The notes under the pieces are model-generated. The model did not search any database. It was given only the letters and a program-made list of their open reading frames with translations, and had not been told where the DNA came from. Of a stretch of DNA of 64,000 nt, positions 47,364 to 59,151 are shown one piece after another. Both the position numbers and the translations under genes were made by a program. Numbering within the stretch: the first letter of the stretch is position 1; each line of letters begins with the position of its first letter. This stretch comes from Gordionus sp. m RMFG-2023. Lineage: Eukaryota > Nematomorpha > Gordioida > Chordodea > Parachordodidae. The DNA lies in NCBI RefSeq assembly GCF_954871325.1, contig NC_088776.1:22306508-22370507 (forward strand), written 5' to 3'.

Positions 47364-48589
47364 CATATACTCTTCACGTATCAGGTATTTAATTTACCAG
47401 TTTTTAAAATAATCAAATCTCGGATTATAATTATAATATAAAATTTAGCCAAAATATAAAATATACCTTTGCTAATTTTATAAACATTTAGTTTAGGATA
47501 TATAAAATACTTCGCTCTTTATATTTTTACAATATTCATTAAATTTGATATATATAAAAATTTTTAGTTAATTATTTAAAACATAATTAAATAATGTTAA
47601 AGATGCAAATAATGAATCAGTGTCGTGTAATTCAATTTAATAAAATAATTGTTTTAAATATAGTATAGGTATGACTATGAGCTTATTCTAACAATGTTAA
47701 ATCTCCAAAGATTCTATTTTGGTTTTCATTTAGAAAGAAAGAAAATGTAAAATAATATTCTAGTTATATTAAAAAATAAACAAGTAACAAGGGAAATCTT
47801 TATTTTTATTGGTATTTTTATAAACCCACGATAAATTACAACGGCATTTATCTGTAAATCCAACTGCTATAAAATACAAAAAGGGTCCAGAAAAACCAGA
47901 ATAGAGTTTTATTATTCAATAAGAATTGAATAATTTTAAGAATAAAATGAATAAGAGTGTTATAAAGCCAAATACAAAATATATCAATGCCACTGATAAA
48001 ATATTGGAATAATGAATAAGTGTTATAATGCCAAATACAAAATATATCAATGCCACATCTTTACTAATATGAGTTGTAAAAGGCTCATTACTGCTACACT
48101 GTTATTTAATTATATAAAGGTCTGGGCAGTATAATTGATATTTAAGTTAACATAAACCATGGGCGTTGCTAGCTAGGGGTTTTGAGGCCCATTAAAATTA
48201 GCACCCAATTATTTTATTAGCATGCAATTTTTAAATAGTTAGCATCCATTTCAACAAATACATTAATATTATATTTATATATTTTCTACAAAATATTAGG
48301 GTCTATTTAAAATAAATATCATTTTAGAATTGGTATTAAATTATTTTATTTTTGTAATTTCTTTCTTATTGCCTTTCGCAAATAAAGAATGGTTAAAAAT
48401 CATAATAGTCAAACCTGTCTAACTTAGGATCTTTATCATTTGGGGAACTCCCTAATTTGACTAAAATTATAAGTCCCACTCAAATTCCTATTAACTATTT
48501 TTAGAAAATGCCTTGATAAAATGGGTAACTGTCAACTTTGAAAAATGGGTGGATTTTTAATCTTTTGTCCATTTGCTTAAGATCTCAGG
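47364..48589. other. AT-rich stretch with a 46-bp direct duplication
   Basis: GCCAAATACAAAATATATCA with flanks occurs at 47947-47994 and 48011-48056. At 48158 the sequence CATGGGCGTTGCTAGCTAGG resembles the left end of the GGCGTAGCC-type hAT family, but no matching right end was found. Confidence 0.45.
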
Positions 48590-49375
48590 GCATTTGTTGT
48601 TTTTTGCATTCATTTATTTTTAATATAGTGCCGTTCACAATATTAAAAAAAATTCAAATACGCATGGAATCTAAAAATAATCACCATTATAACCTCTATA
48701 ATTTTATAATGAATTAAACCACCAATTTCAATCGTGCAAAAAATACTAACATTTTTAGCCTTCGTTAGGATCTTTTTAGTCTGGCGAACATTATTTGGGG
48801 CTCAACTTAAACTGCTACCACATGCAAGTTGATTCCCATTTTATCTAAGAAAAATAATCTTTCTTTTGGGATATTTAAAACTTTCAAAAAGTAAATTTGA
48901 TGAATATTTATAGCCCCAGGCTCTTTTTTTTGCCCAGCTAATATTTTCTAAATATTTTTTTATAGTTGCCTTATTTTTTGGACTAACAGGGGGTAAAATT
49001 TTAATAATGTCTTGTATCGTAAATGATTATTTTTCATTAATAAGTGCATGATATTTCTTTCAATGATAGATGAATTTTTTTTTCTTACATCCTCTATTTT
49101 GAATAGTGTATTCCTTTAGAGGTTCTCCATTTATTTCTGGAAATGTAACTTGTCTAACTTTATGAACTAACGCTGTAGATATAGACATTCCAATATATTT
49201 AGCGCCATCTTTAACTTTAATTTGTTGCTCTTTCGGTAGAGACAACATTTTCCTAACTATGTCGATTTTTTCTTTATTCCAATATTTCTATATTTTTCTG
49301 GGTCTTGAAATAGTAGACGAGGTTTGGGAGTTTGCATTTTAGTTAGAATTGACAAAATTTGACAATATATTATTT
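48590..49375 (-). pseudogene. Tc1/mariner-IS630-like DDE transposase relic
   Basis: On the minus strand: MQTPKPRLLFQDPEKYRNIG, then after a one-base shift in an A run IDIVRKMLSLPKEQQIKVKD and GAKYIGMSISTALVHKVRQV, resembling the N-terminal helix-turn-helix region, followed by KEPGAINIHQIYF, ERLFFLDKMGINLHVVA (second catalytic aspartate block) and TIEIGGLIHYKIIE, then YNGDYF as expected before the third catalytic residue. Several frameshifts and stops. The terminal repeats were not found. Confidence 0.65.
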
Positions 49376-49899
49376 ATAGTAAACATTATATGTAAATTTT
49401 AATAAATTATTTTTATGTATAATATATTTTATGAATAAACAATAGATGTTTAAACATTACTTACCCTTTCTATTTTTCTTTATATTCTTCGAATAATAAA
49501 TATGCTTTATTTAATTTTTTTTTGTTTTTAATTAATATTACAATAACAATTTTAGCTTTATACATTCAAATGAAAATAACCTTTTTTGATTGATTGAATA
49601 ATTCTATTTTCTTCTGAAAACATGCTCATTTTATATTTTTTTAGGGACCTAGCAATTTCAATTGGAATAAATTGATTATGACATATATTATTAGACATTT
49701 ATTTATTATCGTTTTCTTTTACATTTCAAAATATATTAACGGTAAATAAAATTTTAAATGTCTTATTAGGTGTCAAATAACTTTGTATTATATTTAATAT
49801 GTCTTGTATAAAAGGTAAAAATGTTTTATAAAAAAAATACACAACACTTAATTACCCCCGTAGGATAGGAGCATCACAATAGATTATAATTATATCAAC

Positions 49900-50337
49900 T
49901 TATTGCAAAGGGCGCTTTGACTTGGATTCGTATAATAAAAGGAAGCATGTGATTAAAGTGAATATCAAAAAGGTAAGAGAAAGACCGATGCACAATAACC
50001 ATAATATGGAGTTAAATGAGGTTCCTTCTTGGTGAGAATCGCCTTTCGGGTACATGTAGTTCAATCTCTTAGGTGAGCCGATATATTCTGACTCATCGGA
50101 GAATGGGGAAAAAAGGGGAGAAGAACCGAAACTTGTTGCCATGCTAGCATTAAATGTCGTGTTTTGGCTGTAGGAACTCATTTTCTTTCTATTACTATCC
50201 AAAAATTGCCGGTCACTTTTAGCGATCTTTGGCTCGTGGGATTTTTTTTCACCATTTATCGGAGTTTGAATCGGAGTTCTTTCCAACGAATAATTCTTTT
50301 GAGAGGATTTTTCGTCAATAATTTTTTTGGGTCTCAT
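49900..50337 (-). CDS. hypothetical protein with C-terminal membrane anchor, 145 aa
   Basis: I do not recognise this gene. The N-terminal 105 residues are hydrophilic and rich in S, T, P and K (SLERTPIQTPINGEKKS, MATSFGSSPLFSPF, EYIGSPKR), with several S/T-P sites. Residues 109-136 form one strongly hydrophobic segment (ILWLLCIGLSLTFLIFTLIT), followed by a short basic tail ending KRPLQ. This is the layout of a tail-anchored or inner-nuclear-membrane protein. The ATG is preceded in frame by a TAG twelve bases upstream, and a possible acceptor TTTATAG lies just before that, so this may be the coding exon of a gene with an upstream non-coding exon. It is not flanked by transposon ends. Composition is less AT-skewed than its surroundings. 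Confidence 0.55.
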   Translation of the reverse strand: MRPKKIIDEKSSQKNYSLERTPIQTPINGEKKSHEPKIAKSDRQFLDSNRKKMSSYSQNTTFNASMATSFGSSPLFSPFSDESEYIGSPKRLNYMYPKGDSHQEGTSFNSILWLLCIGLSLTFLIFTLITCFLLLYESKSKRPLQ

Positions 50338-51324
50338 ATTGTGCTAACCTATAAATTCAATAAAAGAAAATTATAAAAAAGATAATACGACATCACTTAG
50401 AAATAACTTTAAATATGTTTTTTTAACAAGGGTTTTCATAAAGAGTTTTTAGTATATTAATGGAATGTTTTATTGGTAAAGTAATGGAATCGCAAAGCAC
50501 ACTAAATTGTATACTAATTAAGCATTACCTATTGGCTTGAGCTTTATTATTTGTGCTTACAACAGTTCAAAAATTTCATGTATAAGATGGGGTTTTTATT
50601 ATCAAATTTTTAATTAAACTCGATTAAAATATAAGATTTTAAATATTTTATTTCCATATATTAAATATAGAAAAGAACAATAATATTTTAAATCATGAAA
50701 AATATTCAGAATTGGGGAAAAAGACACCTTAATCTAATTAGATATAGGGGAAAATAGGATAAAACGATTAGTATTTTGCTTTTTTACCATAAAAATTAAG
50801 ACAAAGACAAACAAATTATAAATTTACATGTATCCAAGTTTATTCTATATAACAAACAAACTATTGATTAATTTATTTGAAGAATATCTTTTTATGTTGA
50901 CGTTATTATTTTAAAATTCTCTTTTTGCAACTGTAATCGGACGGAGGTAGAGGAGACCGGGGTACGTTGAATACAAGGGAACCTTAGGTCACTACAATTA
51001 TAATTTGAGCTATTATTTTATAAGACTAGAAATTTGAGCCTATATAGATAATAACTTCATACACGATTGGCTAAAAAAGATTAGAAAAATATTTAATAAA
51101 ATGTGTTCTGGCATACTAAAAGTAATAAAAAATAATTAAAACCTTTATCGTTTATATTTATAAATAGAGCTTTTAAAATCTTAATAAATAAATTTTAGGA
51201 AAATTTAAACCCTATTTTTCAATCTGACAAACTTTCAGAATCAATAAACATGAATCAATATGATTTTGAATGATATTTATAAAGTTAGTGGGCTCGGTCA
51301 TAGTAAAAAGGATAAAAACATCTT

Positions 51325-51605
51325 CTGTACAGAAGATTATGAAAAAACCTTGAATTTATATCCAAAAACCTCAGTCAGAATTATCATAACTTACAGATAA
51401 GATTATATATTATTATTTATATTTTTTTTAGTCATTCCAAAATCAAACATAGCAAGATATATATCAAAAAAGAAGGAAAATAATGCATTACCTACATGGG
51501 ATATTCATCATAAAGGTGTTTTTAATAAAATGGAGGAAGATTGCTAATTACATATTAAAGAAATCTATAAAATATTTTATAGACTGACCAAAAAAAAGGT
51601 AAATA
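51325..51605 (+). pseudogene. pogo/Tigger-like DNA-binding domain remnant
   Basis: The frame reads NIFCTEDYEKTLNLYPKTSV, then VIPKSNIARYISKKKENNAL and HHKGVFNKMEEDC-LHIKEIY, KIFYRLTKKKV. This follows the psq helix-turn-helix plus CENP-B-like layout (IPKSTLxRYxKK ... F-x-KxEExxLxxHI ... GLTxKxV) of pogo transposases. A stop interrupts it, and the DDE catalytic part is not recognised. Confidence 0.6.
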
Positions 51606-51904
51606 TGATCAGCAAATTACTTGATTTTAATTTAATATTTTATAAGAGTAACTCACTAAAACTCGAGAAAATTTTTAATTTTTTTTTTTATTAAAAAAAT
51701 AAATAAATATGTGATCGTCTGGATATTGGTGGAAATTTTTTTTAAAAATACTTTTAATAAATAAATAAAAAAATATATTAAAAAAAATAATATTTAAAAT
51801 TTCCCCGAGTTCCAGTGAATCTCTTTATATGCAATGATTACGGTAAAATTATATTCCAGTCCTTTTATAGGCTCATTGAAATTAATTCTTATCCTGGGAT
51901 TTCT

Positions 51905-52260
51905 CACCATTTAAATAATATTATATTCACAATACTAAATTAATAATAATTAGATCAAAAATTATTAACTTTTTTATAGATTCACATTATGCTAATGTTC
52001 TCATCATTTAAAATAATATCATTATTCACAATACTAAATTAATAATAAAATGTTCATTTCATACTTAAAAATTATTAACTTGTTTATAGATTTTCATTGT
52101 GATATTCATATTTAATTTAAAATAAAATCTATATTTAAAAAACTAAATTAATAATTATTAGAATATTCATTTTATACTTAAAAATTATTAACTTGTTCAT
52201 AAATTTTTTATTGTGATATTTAAAATCTCTCCTCATTTAAATTATTGTCATTTATAAACT
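51905..52260. repeat. about four copies of a 107-bp tandem repeat
   Basis: CATTTAAAATAATATCATTA, then ACTAAATTAATAATAA and AAAAATTATTAACTTGTTTA, recur at about 51908, 52008, 52115 and 52226, with a few substitutions per copy. They lie inside the pogo-like element. Confidence 0.7.
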
Positions 52261-52693
52261 AAATTGTTAATAATATATTTCATAAGAAAGATACAATTTA
52301 CTTGTTGATAGAATTATTATTTATATTAAGGGATATAGAACATTATAATAATATTATGAATATAACACATAGAATTGTATAATAATGTTAATAAAAATTT
52401 ATTTTATTAAGCCTATGGAGCACTGCAATATAGGTTTTTTACCTTAATTAGGTATATAAAATATTAATTAAACTCTAGTATATTTAGATATTATTCATAT
52501 ATTTTTTTAAATGATAATATTTACATTATATGTGACAAAAATATTTAAAAAAAATTGGGGTTGTATTGGATGGACACACGGAAGTTGTGCCAAATTTGAT
52601 AATTTTTTTATGCGCAATTAATGCAATTAAATATGTATCTTTCACCATGTTTATGTTAAAAAAATACATTTTTAATCAAATGTGTTAGTCTCC

Positions 52694-52918
52694 TAGTGTT
52701 GTTAAACGGTTCATTTTGAGCCGATTTTTTTAAAACGGCTAATTCAATATTTTAGCCAGAAAAATATTATCTAAGCCTCGAGATTTCGATAATATATGCC
52801 TAGACCTTTGTTCCTTCTATGAGCAAAATCTTGAGGCTTGCGTTATATTTTTCTGTATGAAATATTGAGTTAGCCTTTTTTAAAAATCGGCTCAAAACGA
52901 GCCGTTTAACAACACTAG
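52694..52918. mobile_element. hAT MITE, second copy of the AAACGG family
   Basis: The ends are TAGTGTTGTTAAACGG and CCGTTTAACAACACTA, same length (225 bp) and order as 34466-34689. Flanks are TAGTCTCC and GTCTCTAG, which do not match in register, so the duplication is decayed or ambiguous. Confidence 0.8.
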
Positions 52919-53292
52919 TCTCTAGTATTACTGGAATACGGATTTAAAAATTTTTATTTATTCTATTTCACGAGTGTCCCAACTATCATATATGGGTCGT
53001 CATGATGGTCAGGACAAAAATTTTTTTTTTTAAATTCAATTTTCTAAAAAAATATAGTCTTTATAAAAAATATATATTAGTTATTTCAAATAGCCTATAC
53101 TTTTAGGATTCATGTTTTCCTTATTCTGATTAATCTAATATTATTAAAATTATTTAGATTTGAACAAAAAGAGACCCATTCATCCCAGATCACACCTAAT
53201 ATATATTTTACAAATCTTTATTACGTGACTTCTAGTTAATTAATAAAATAAATATTTTATTTTATAGCTAAGACTTTAAGAAACATTTATAC

Positions 53293-53935
53293 TAGGGCTG
53301 TCCCGATCCACATATTTTCCTCCGATCCGATCCGATATAGGTTCAAACCTGATCCGATACCGATATTTATATTGATTTTTCACCACCCCCCTTTGAACCA
53401 AATGTAATTAAAAAATCGAATTATACATTTAATTATTTTTTTTATTTCTACAATAATTAAAAAAAGTTTATGGATATTGGATGTATTAAATGAATTTTTC
53501 ATCATTCCTCCACATGAAATTAGAATTCTGTAGATAACGCATTTTGCAAAATTATCTTTGTCTTTTGTAAAATATTTCCATAATTCAGATACCATATTTA
53601 AAAAAATTCTTTTATTTAAAGTATAAATAATAAAATTGGCGTTATTATTTAAAAAGATTTAAAATAAATAATACTTTGGGTGTTCCTTTCTATTTTTATA
53701 AAAAACTTTTAAAATATTATAAATCTATTTTAAAAAAATAATAATTTAAGGGGTGTTGTGCATTCGCATTGTTTAAATTATTATTAATGTAAAATAAATA
53801 TACATAAAATAACAAAAAAAAAGAAGTAAAAAGATCGGATTGATTTTTTAATGGTATCGGCAGGATCCGATAATTTTGGAAAACGCTAAATATCGGTGCC
53901 GATCTGATCCGATATTTAATATCGGCACAGCCCTG
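53293..53935 (-). mobile_element. hAT element with perfect target duplication, CCGATCC-subterminal family
   Basis: The ends are TAGGGCTGTCCCGATCC and the complement of CAGGGCTGTGCCGATAT. ATTTATAC on both sides (53285-53292 and 53936-53943) is an exact 8-bp duplication. CCGATCC/GGATCGG motifs repeat inside both ends. On the minus strand, VSELWKYFTKDKDNFAKC then SFNTSNIHKLF is the BED finger of its former transposase; the rest of the gene is deleted. Confidence 0.88.
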
Positions 53936-55162
53936 ATTTATACAAATTTTCAAATCATTATAATAAATATATTTGGCTAAAAACAAAATACTAGAGGGTT
54001 TTTTAAAATAATTTTTGGATAAAAAATGGCTTTTTTGCAAAATTTGTCAAACCAGGAAGTTTTTCCAAAAGATGAACAAAGGTAAGAAATTATATATAAA
54101 AAAAATCTCTACATCAAATTTAGGGTCTTAATGCTCAAGAGTTAAAAAGTTATTCACGTTAACATTGTTAGTCAGTCAATTGCTGCTTTACCCCGGTCTC
54201 CCCTAATTGATTTTTGAAATTTGATTCAAAATCCAAAATTTGTGGCGTAAGAGGTACGTTACAGTTTTATTTCGCTTACAACTCGATATCTGTTTGACTT
54301 TTAAAACTAATTGATAAAATAAATAGTAATTAGGCATTAAATAATGACCCAACCTATATATTTAATGATTCTATAATTTTTGTTTTGTCCTGATGTCTAT
54401 CCAGGCATTATTGTGCCAGTAATGCTTTTTTAAAAACTATCTACTAAACGAGTTGAAACACTAAAATGTAACTATATATGAACTAGTGATCGATAGTTAA
54501 GTTACAAAATTAATGTTAATTTGACTAACTTCACAATTAAATTTTCTCCTTTACCATCTACAAAACGATTGAATGAGTAAAATATATTAATTAAGCACTA
54601 TTTATTGATTAGGTATACGTTTAAGAATTAAGTGTTTCCAAATGCTTAGCTCATACGCTTAAAGCACGATTACTTGGTTGGCAAAAACTGATTGAAGAAT
54701 CAATAATATAAACCAGGCACTAAATATTAGCATAGACCTGATAGTTGGTGCTTCTATATTTTCCATTTTGACAATTTATTCTTATTTCTCAAAGATATTT
54801 TTTTAAAATATACTATTGCCAAATCAATTAAAATAATATAGTAATTAAAAACTAAGACCTTGTCCTGACGTCTTATTTTTGTTTTGAACTAGGACACCCT
54901 GTTTTGTTTTAAGAGGGTATTAAATCCAAATATCGTCTTTGTTTTTATTCTGTTGAAAGGAAGATATTTAGACGGATAAATAGATTTCTGTTTAGAAATA
55001 AGAACGTGGACACGGCCAAAACATTTATAAAATTTTTAGAATAAATTTTAGTAAATATTTAATCGTAAAATTGGCCAAAATTTGTGGTTAATAAAATAAT
55101 TCTGTTTTAATACTGATTAAAGTATCTAGTCATTTGTTTATTTTGGTGTTCAACTACATATA

Positions 55163-56049
55163 GAGGAGACTTGGGTTAGTCAAAGGCTATATCTCTTGTT
55201 GTTTTATAGGTTGTTTTATAGATAATATAAAAAATAATATATGATTGGATACCTAAAACTATACTCTATAAAGGTGCCTTATAAAAAATCTTAAGAATAT
55301 AATTATTTTTTTTAAATTTTATTTTTTGTAAAAGTGAAAAATTTTTTCAACAAGCCCCAATAGCGGGGTGAGGCATACCACTTCAAGGAGCTTCGGTTTT
55401 TTAGGCCATAATAAATTGAAATGCATTTTTATTTATTAATAATGATATGTATAGAATAATTTTATTGTTTTATTGTTCAAAATATCATAATACTTATAAA
55501 TTGAAGCTAATTATATATAAAAATTGAAACTTAACTTTGGCTAATTTAATAAACATTTTGGACATAAAATAATAAAAATTTTAAGGAGATATTAAGATTT
55601 CTTAGCATAAATCCTAAATACCAATCATAAACAGCCATGAAATTGCCTTTTCAAGATTTTGAAATATTTTTCATTATTAATTGCTGTAATTGACGTGTAT
55701 GGTTTAGCAAACCCCGCTAGCTCTAAATTGACAAATCATGATTTAAATAATATATAGATTTGATAAATACTCATAAAACTTCCCAAATTATAGAAGAATG
55801 TTTAAACTTTGTAATAAAATTTAATTTACATATAAATGATCATATATTTTAATAAAAATTAAAATTCTGTCATGAATCTTTTGAAAATTTCATCAAATAT
55901 TTATTAATTATTTTAAAATATATTTTGTCCATGATGTATACTAATGAAAACTATATTAGGATAAAATTTTAACCTTCTGGTGTATTTAATTTTAAAATGA
56001 GATTAAGTGGTTTGCCAAGCCCCGGGGTTTACCTAACCCCAGTCTCCCC
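55163..56049. mobile_element. non-autonomous relative of the TA-flanked pogo-like element
   Basis: The ends are GAGGAGACTTGGGTTAG and the complement of GGGGAGACTGGGGTTAGG, flanked by TA on both sides. The left interior shares ATGATTGG and following sequence with the element at 50950. 887 bp, no transposase seen. Confidence 0.7.
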
Positions 56050-56340
56050 TACTTCGGTTTAGACCGTGTATTCATGATTAGACTGGGCAAAGCAAAATTC
56101 CAACCGGGCCGGTCTCTCTATAAACACCAAAATTGATACAAACATTAGTGTTTCCAATCTTTCGGCAAGCTTCACGGAGCTTATGATATTTATAGTTGGC
56201 GGGACCCCGGAAAATCGATTAAAATGAGTCTGAGGGCTAAATTCTCAAAGAAATGGTGACCCCAAATATCTTGATTAGGTCATTGACCTGGTTGAAAGGA
56301 AAGAAAAATGTAAATGCTAGGGTGGGGTGTGACAACCACT
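56050..56340. other. GC-richer island, unrecognised
   Basis: Base composition is clearly less AT-rich than the surroundings, with short open segments on the minus strand (for example HKLREACRKIGNTNVCINFG, then VYRETGPVGILL). No family is recognised. It might be an exon or a relic of an element. It lies directly beside the TA-flanked element. Confidence 0.25.
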
Positions 56341-58600
56341 AATTTCAAACTGATACTATTTTCATTCCTATTTCTTATTAAGTTTTTTTAATATTTTATT
56401 ATAAGATAAAACAAACCTTACTTATAGCCAAAATTTTCTAAAAAAAATAAACTCCGAATATTAAGTTATTTCATAATGGAAAGGAAAGAAAATGTTTTCC
56501 ATATATTAATTATGGCTTAAATAAAACTTAAGTATTTACTCAACCCAATTCCTCATAAAACGCTTTTATTTTAAAAACTATTCAACCAAAATAAACTAAA
56601 TTTTATATTTATTTTATAGGCAAAACATCAAAAAATTAAATTCACAAACTTTCGAAATTTTAATGAAAATAAATAAATAAGCTATTTTAAATATAAAAGT
56701 AAAAAGATGTCCAAAACAAAACATTCTAAAAGATTTTATTAAAAAAATTTAACATACTTGCCAAAATTTTGAATCTTTTAGAATTTTTTAAAATGATTTT
56801 GGTCAGTCTTTAGAAAAATTTAATAAAAGCTATTAAGATTTCAGATCATAATTAACCATTTTTTTAAAATATAATACTATTTTTAACATGCCCGAAACAA
56901 ACATAGGGTAAGGAATGAAGCATTTATTTTACATAGAATTTTATATTTAAGTATCAAGTAACGCTTTACCTTTTTCAATAAGTATTAGCAAGAACTTTTT
57001 TTTTATTTAAAAAAAACGATAACGCATTTATTTTTTTTGCAAATTAACTCGAAAAGGTTAATTTTTTCAAGAGAATATTTATTACATTGTGTAAATATAA
57101 TATATAATTTTCAGAAATAAAATTTGAATCAAATATATAGGCCTCCTCCAATTCTGAGTTAAGATTATAATACTAAGCAAGCAAATGATTGAATAAATAT
57201 TCATTAAATGAGCAAAAAAAAAACTTATAATAATTGTTCGCATTGGCGGAATTTTAAGTCCTTGTTGGTACATTGACATATTACTAGCCAACCTTTTAGA
57301 ATTTTTTAAACTCTTGGTCTGGCAATATTTTATTATTAAAATTTAATTAACCAATAAAAAAATTAGAAGATGCGAATTTTTTGCATAATTGGAGTTGTGA
57401 TAATATGGGTTCATGTTAATTCATGTGATTGATAAAAATGAAAAAAAGAATATTTGATTAATTATTCGCCTTAGTAAACAAAAAAAACATTGGTTTTGAC
57501 TAATTAATCTCGTATCACTATTTTTAAAAAAATTTGTAAAAGCACCAGGAATACGAAAAAACACTATATTTAAAAATGGTTAAATTTAATCGTATCATCA
57601 AAATATTATTTCATATAAGTATTCTATTATGTAAAATGATTTTAAAATTAATATTACTTAAAAGATTCGCGAATATTCTAGACATTTCTGTTCCATAATA
57701 AAATGATTAATATTGTTAACATTATCATTTTTACCTTTTATTTTCTACCAAAAACAAAATGAATCCAATGTAAACAAAATATTTTTGTTAGTTTTTTTTG
57801 ATTGATTTTGCTGAAATTGCAAAAATATTGTTGTAATATTTAAATTGATCTTTTTTTTTAAAAAATAATAGATTTTTCAATTAATAATGATTTAAAATTC
57901 AAATGATTATTTATTTACCTTGAATTATTTTTTTTTAGCCAGTTCACCTCTATTAAAATAAATAATAAAAAATAAATAAACTTTTTAAATACTTGATACC
58001 ATCTGTCCGCTTTTGTGTCCTTTCGTTTGTTTAGAATTTGATTTCAATATGATAACACGACAATATCCTCATAGGTGATAGATACTTTTCCAGTTTAAAA
58101 CAAATTAATAATTTTTTAGAGGAGTTTGAGTTAGGTTCTAACATAATTAACCCAAGTCTTAATTTCAATAAAGAAGTAGTCAAATAAAATATATCTGTTT
58201 GGTTAAGGCAGTCATAAGTATAATGATTTTTTACAAAAGCTTTTATTTTTTATTAGTTTGAGTTTTCCATTCAAAAATAGGAAAAGGTTTTATCAAAAAA
58301 GAAAAATTTCGATCAAAAAAGGATAAGGTCTGATATATTCAATTTCAATTAAGGGTGGATTCCTAATCAAAAAGGACAATTTAATTAAAAATAATTTGAA
58401 ATTTTTTCTATTTTTTAAAATATATTGTTAAATTTTTTTTTGTGTGTATCATATAATTTTATTTAAGTAACAAATTTTCACAAATTTTTCATTTACGAAT
58501 TATAATTAAAAAAATATATATAAAAAAACTAATAATATATAAAAAATGAATTAAAAAATATGTATGTATAAGAGAAATGGGATAAAAAAAATAAAATGTT
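56341..58600. other. AT-rich intergenic stretch, no recognised gene
   Basis: Long A and T runs. I see neither coding blocks nor terminal repeats. Confidence 0.45.
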
Positions 58601-58611
58601 TAAAAAACAAA

Positions 58612-59151
58612 TCACCCTAGAGAAGAGTGAATGCTTAAAAAATTGGACCGGCAGATTTTCAGGGAAATCTGCTGACGAAAGTAAAATCCTTCATTGGGGT
58701 CCCTTGAGATCTGTCTCATTTTTTTTCCTATAGTTTTAATGAAATTGAGAGCATCACTTCCGAACATGCCTAGGACATTGGTAACGATTGGGATAAACAC
58801 GGTATTAGTTAGGCAAGCATATTTGTTTTTCCTTAGGATTTCGGCCTTTTCGATGGCAGAAAATGAGAGGTTGGACTTGGCGGCAAAATCGACACAGGTA
58901 TAGTCACAAGCTAGGGGCAGACCATTAGTCCAGGTAATGAGAGATATGCCATCGGGGCGTATGGCGTTTTCGCTTGAGAGGCCCACTGGTTCATGGGTGG
59001 ATGGGATATTAACTTTTTTAAGAGCAGCTAGGAGGATGTTGTTAAAAGATTTATGGCGCGGTTGTCGTCCATGGGGGAACTTGCAGTGCAAGGGGGGGTA
59101 AGCTTTCGATTTGATGGGATGGCCACAGTCGATGCAAATGGAGGGAACCAC
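58612..59151 (-). pseudogene. zinc finger and restriction-like endonuclease domain of the LINE
   Basis: It encodes CIDCGHPIKSKAYPPLHCKF then PHGRQPRHKSFNNILLAALK, EPVGLSSENAIRPDG, LACDYTCVDFAAKSNLS, EILRKNKYACLTNTVFIPIV, and FGSDALNFIKTIGKKMRQIS to a stop. R-P-D, the D of CDYTCVD and K-x-x-K-Y fit the endonuclease fold known from R2/NeSL/Hero-type elements, here placed after the RT. The endonuclease part is uninterrupted; the join to the RT is broken. Confidence 0.75.

Larger units (their letters stand above)
50950..54203 (+). mobile_element. pogo-like DNA transposon flanked by TA, with nested elements
   Basis: The ends are GAGGAGACCGGGGTACG and the complement of GGGGAGACCGGGGTAAAG, immediately flanked by TA on both sides, the target of the Tc1/mariner-pogo superfamily. 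A helix-turn-helix remnant at about 51325-51605 reads like pogo/Tigger proteins. A hAT element (53293-53935) and a MITE (52694-52918) are inserted in it, and it has about four copies of a 107-bp repeat (51905-52260). Confidence 0.7.
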
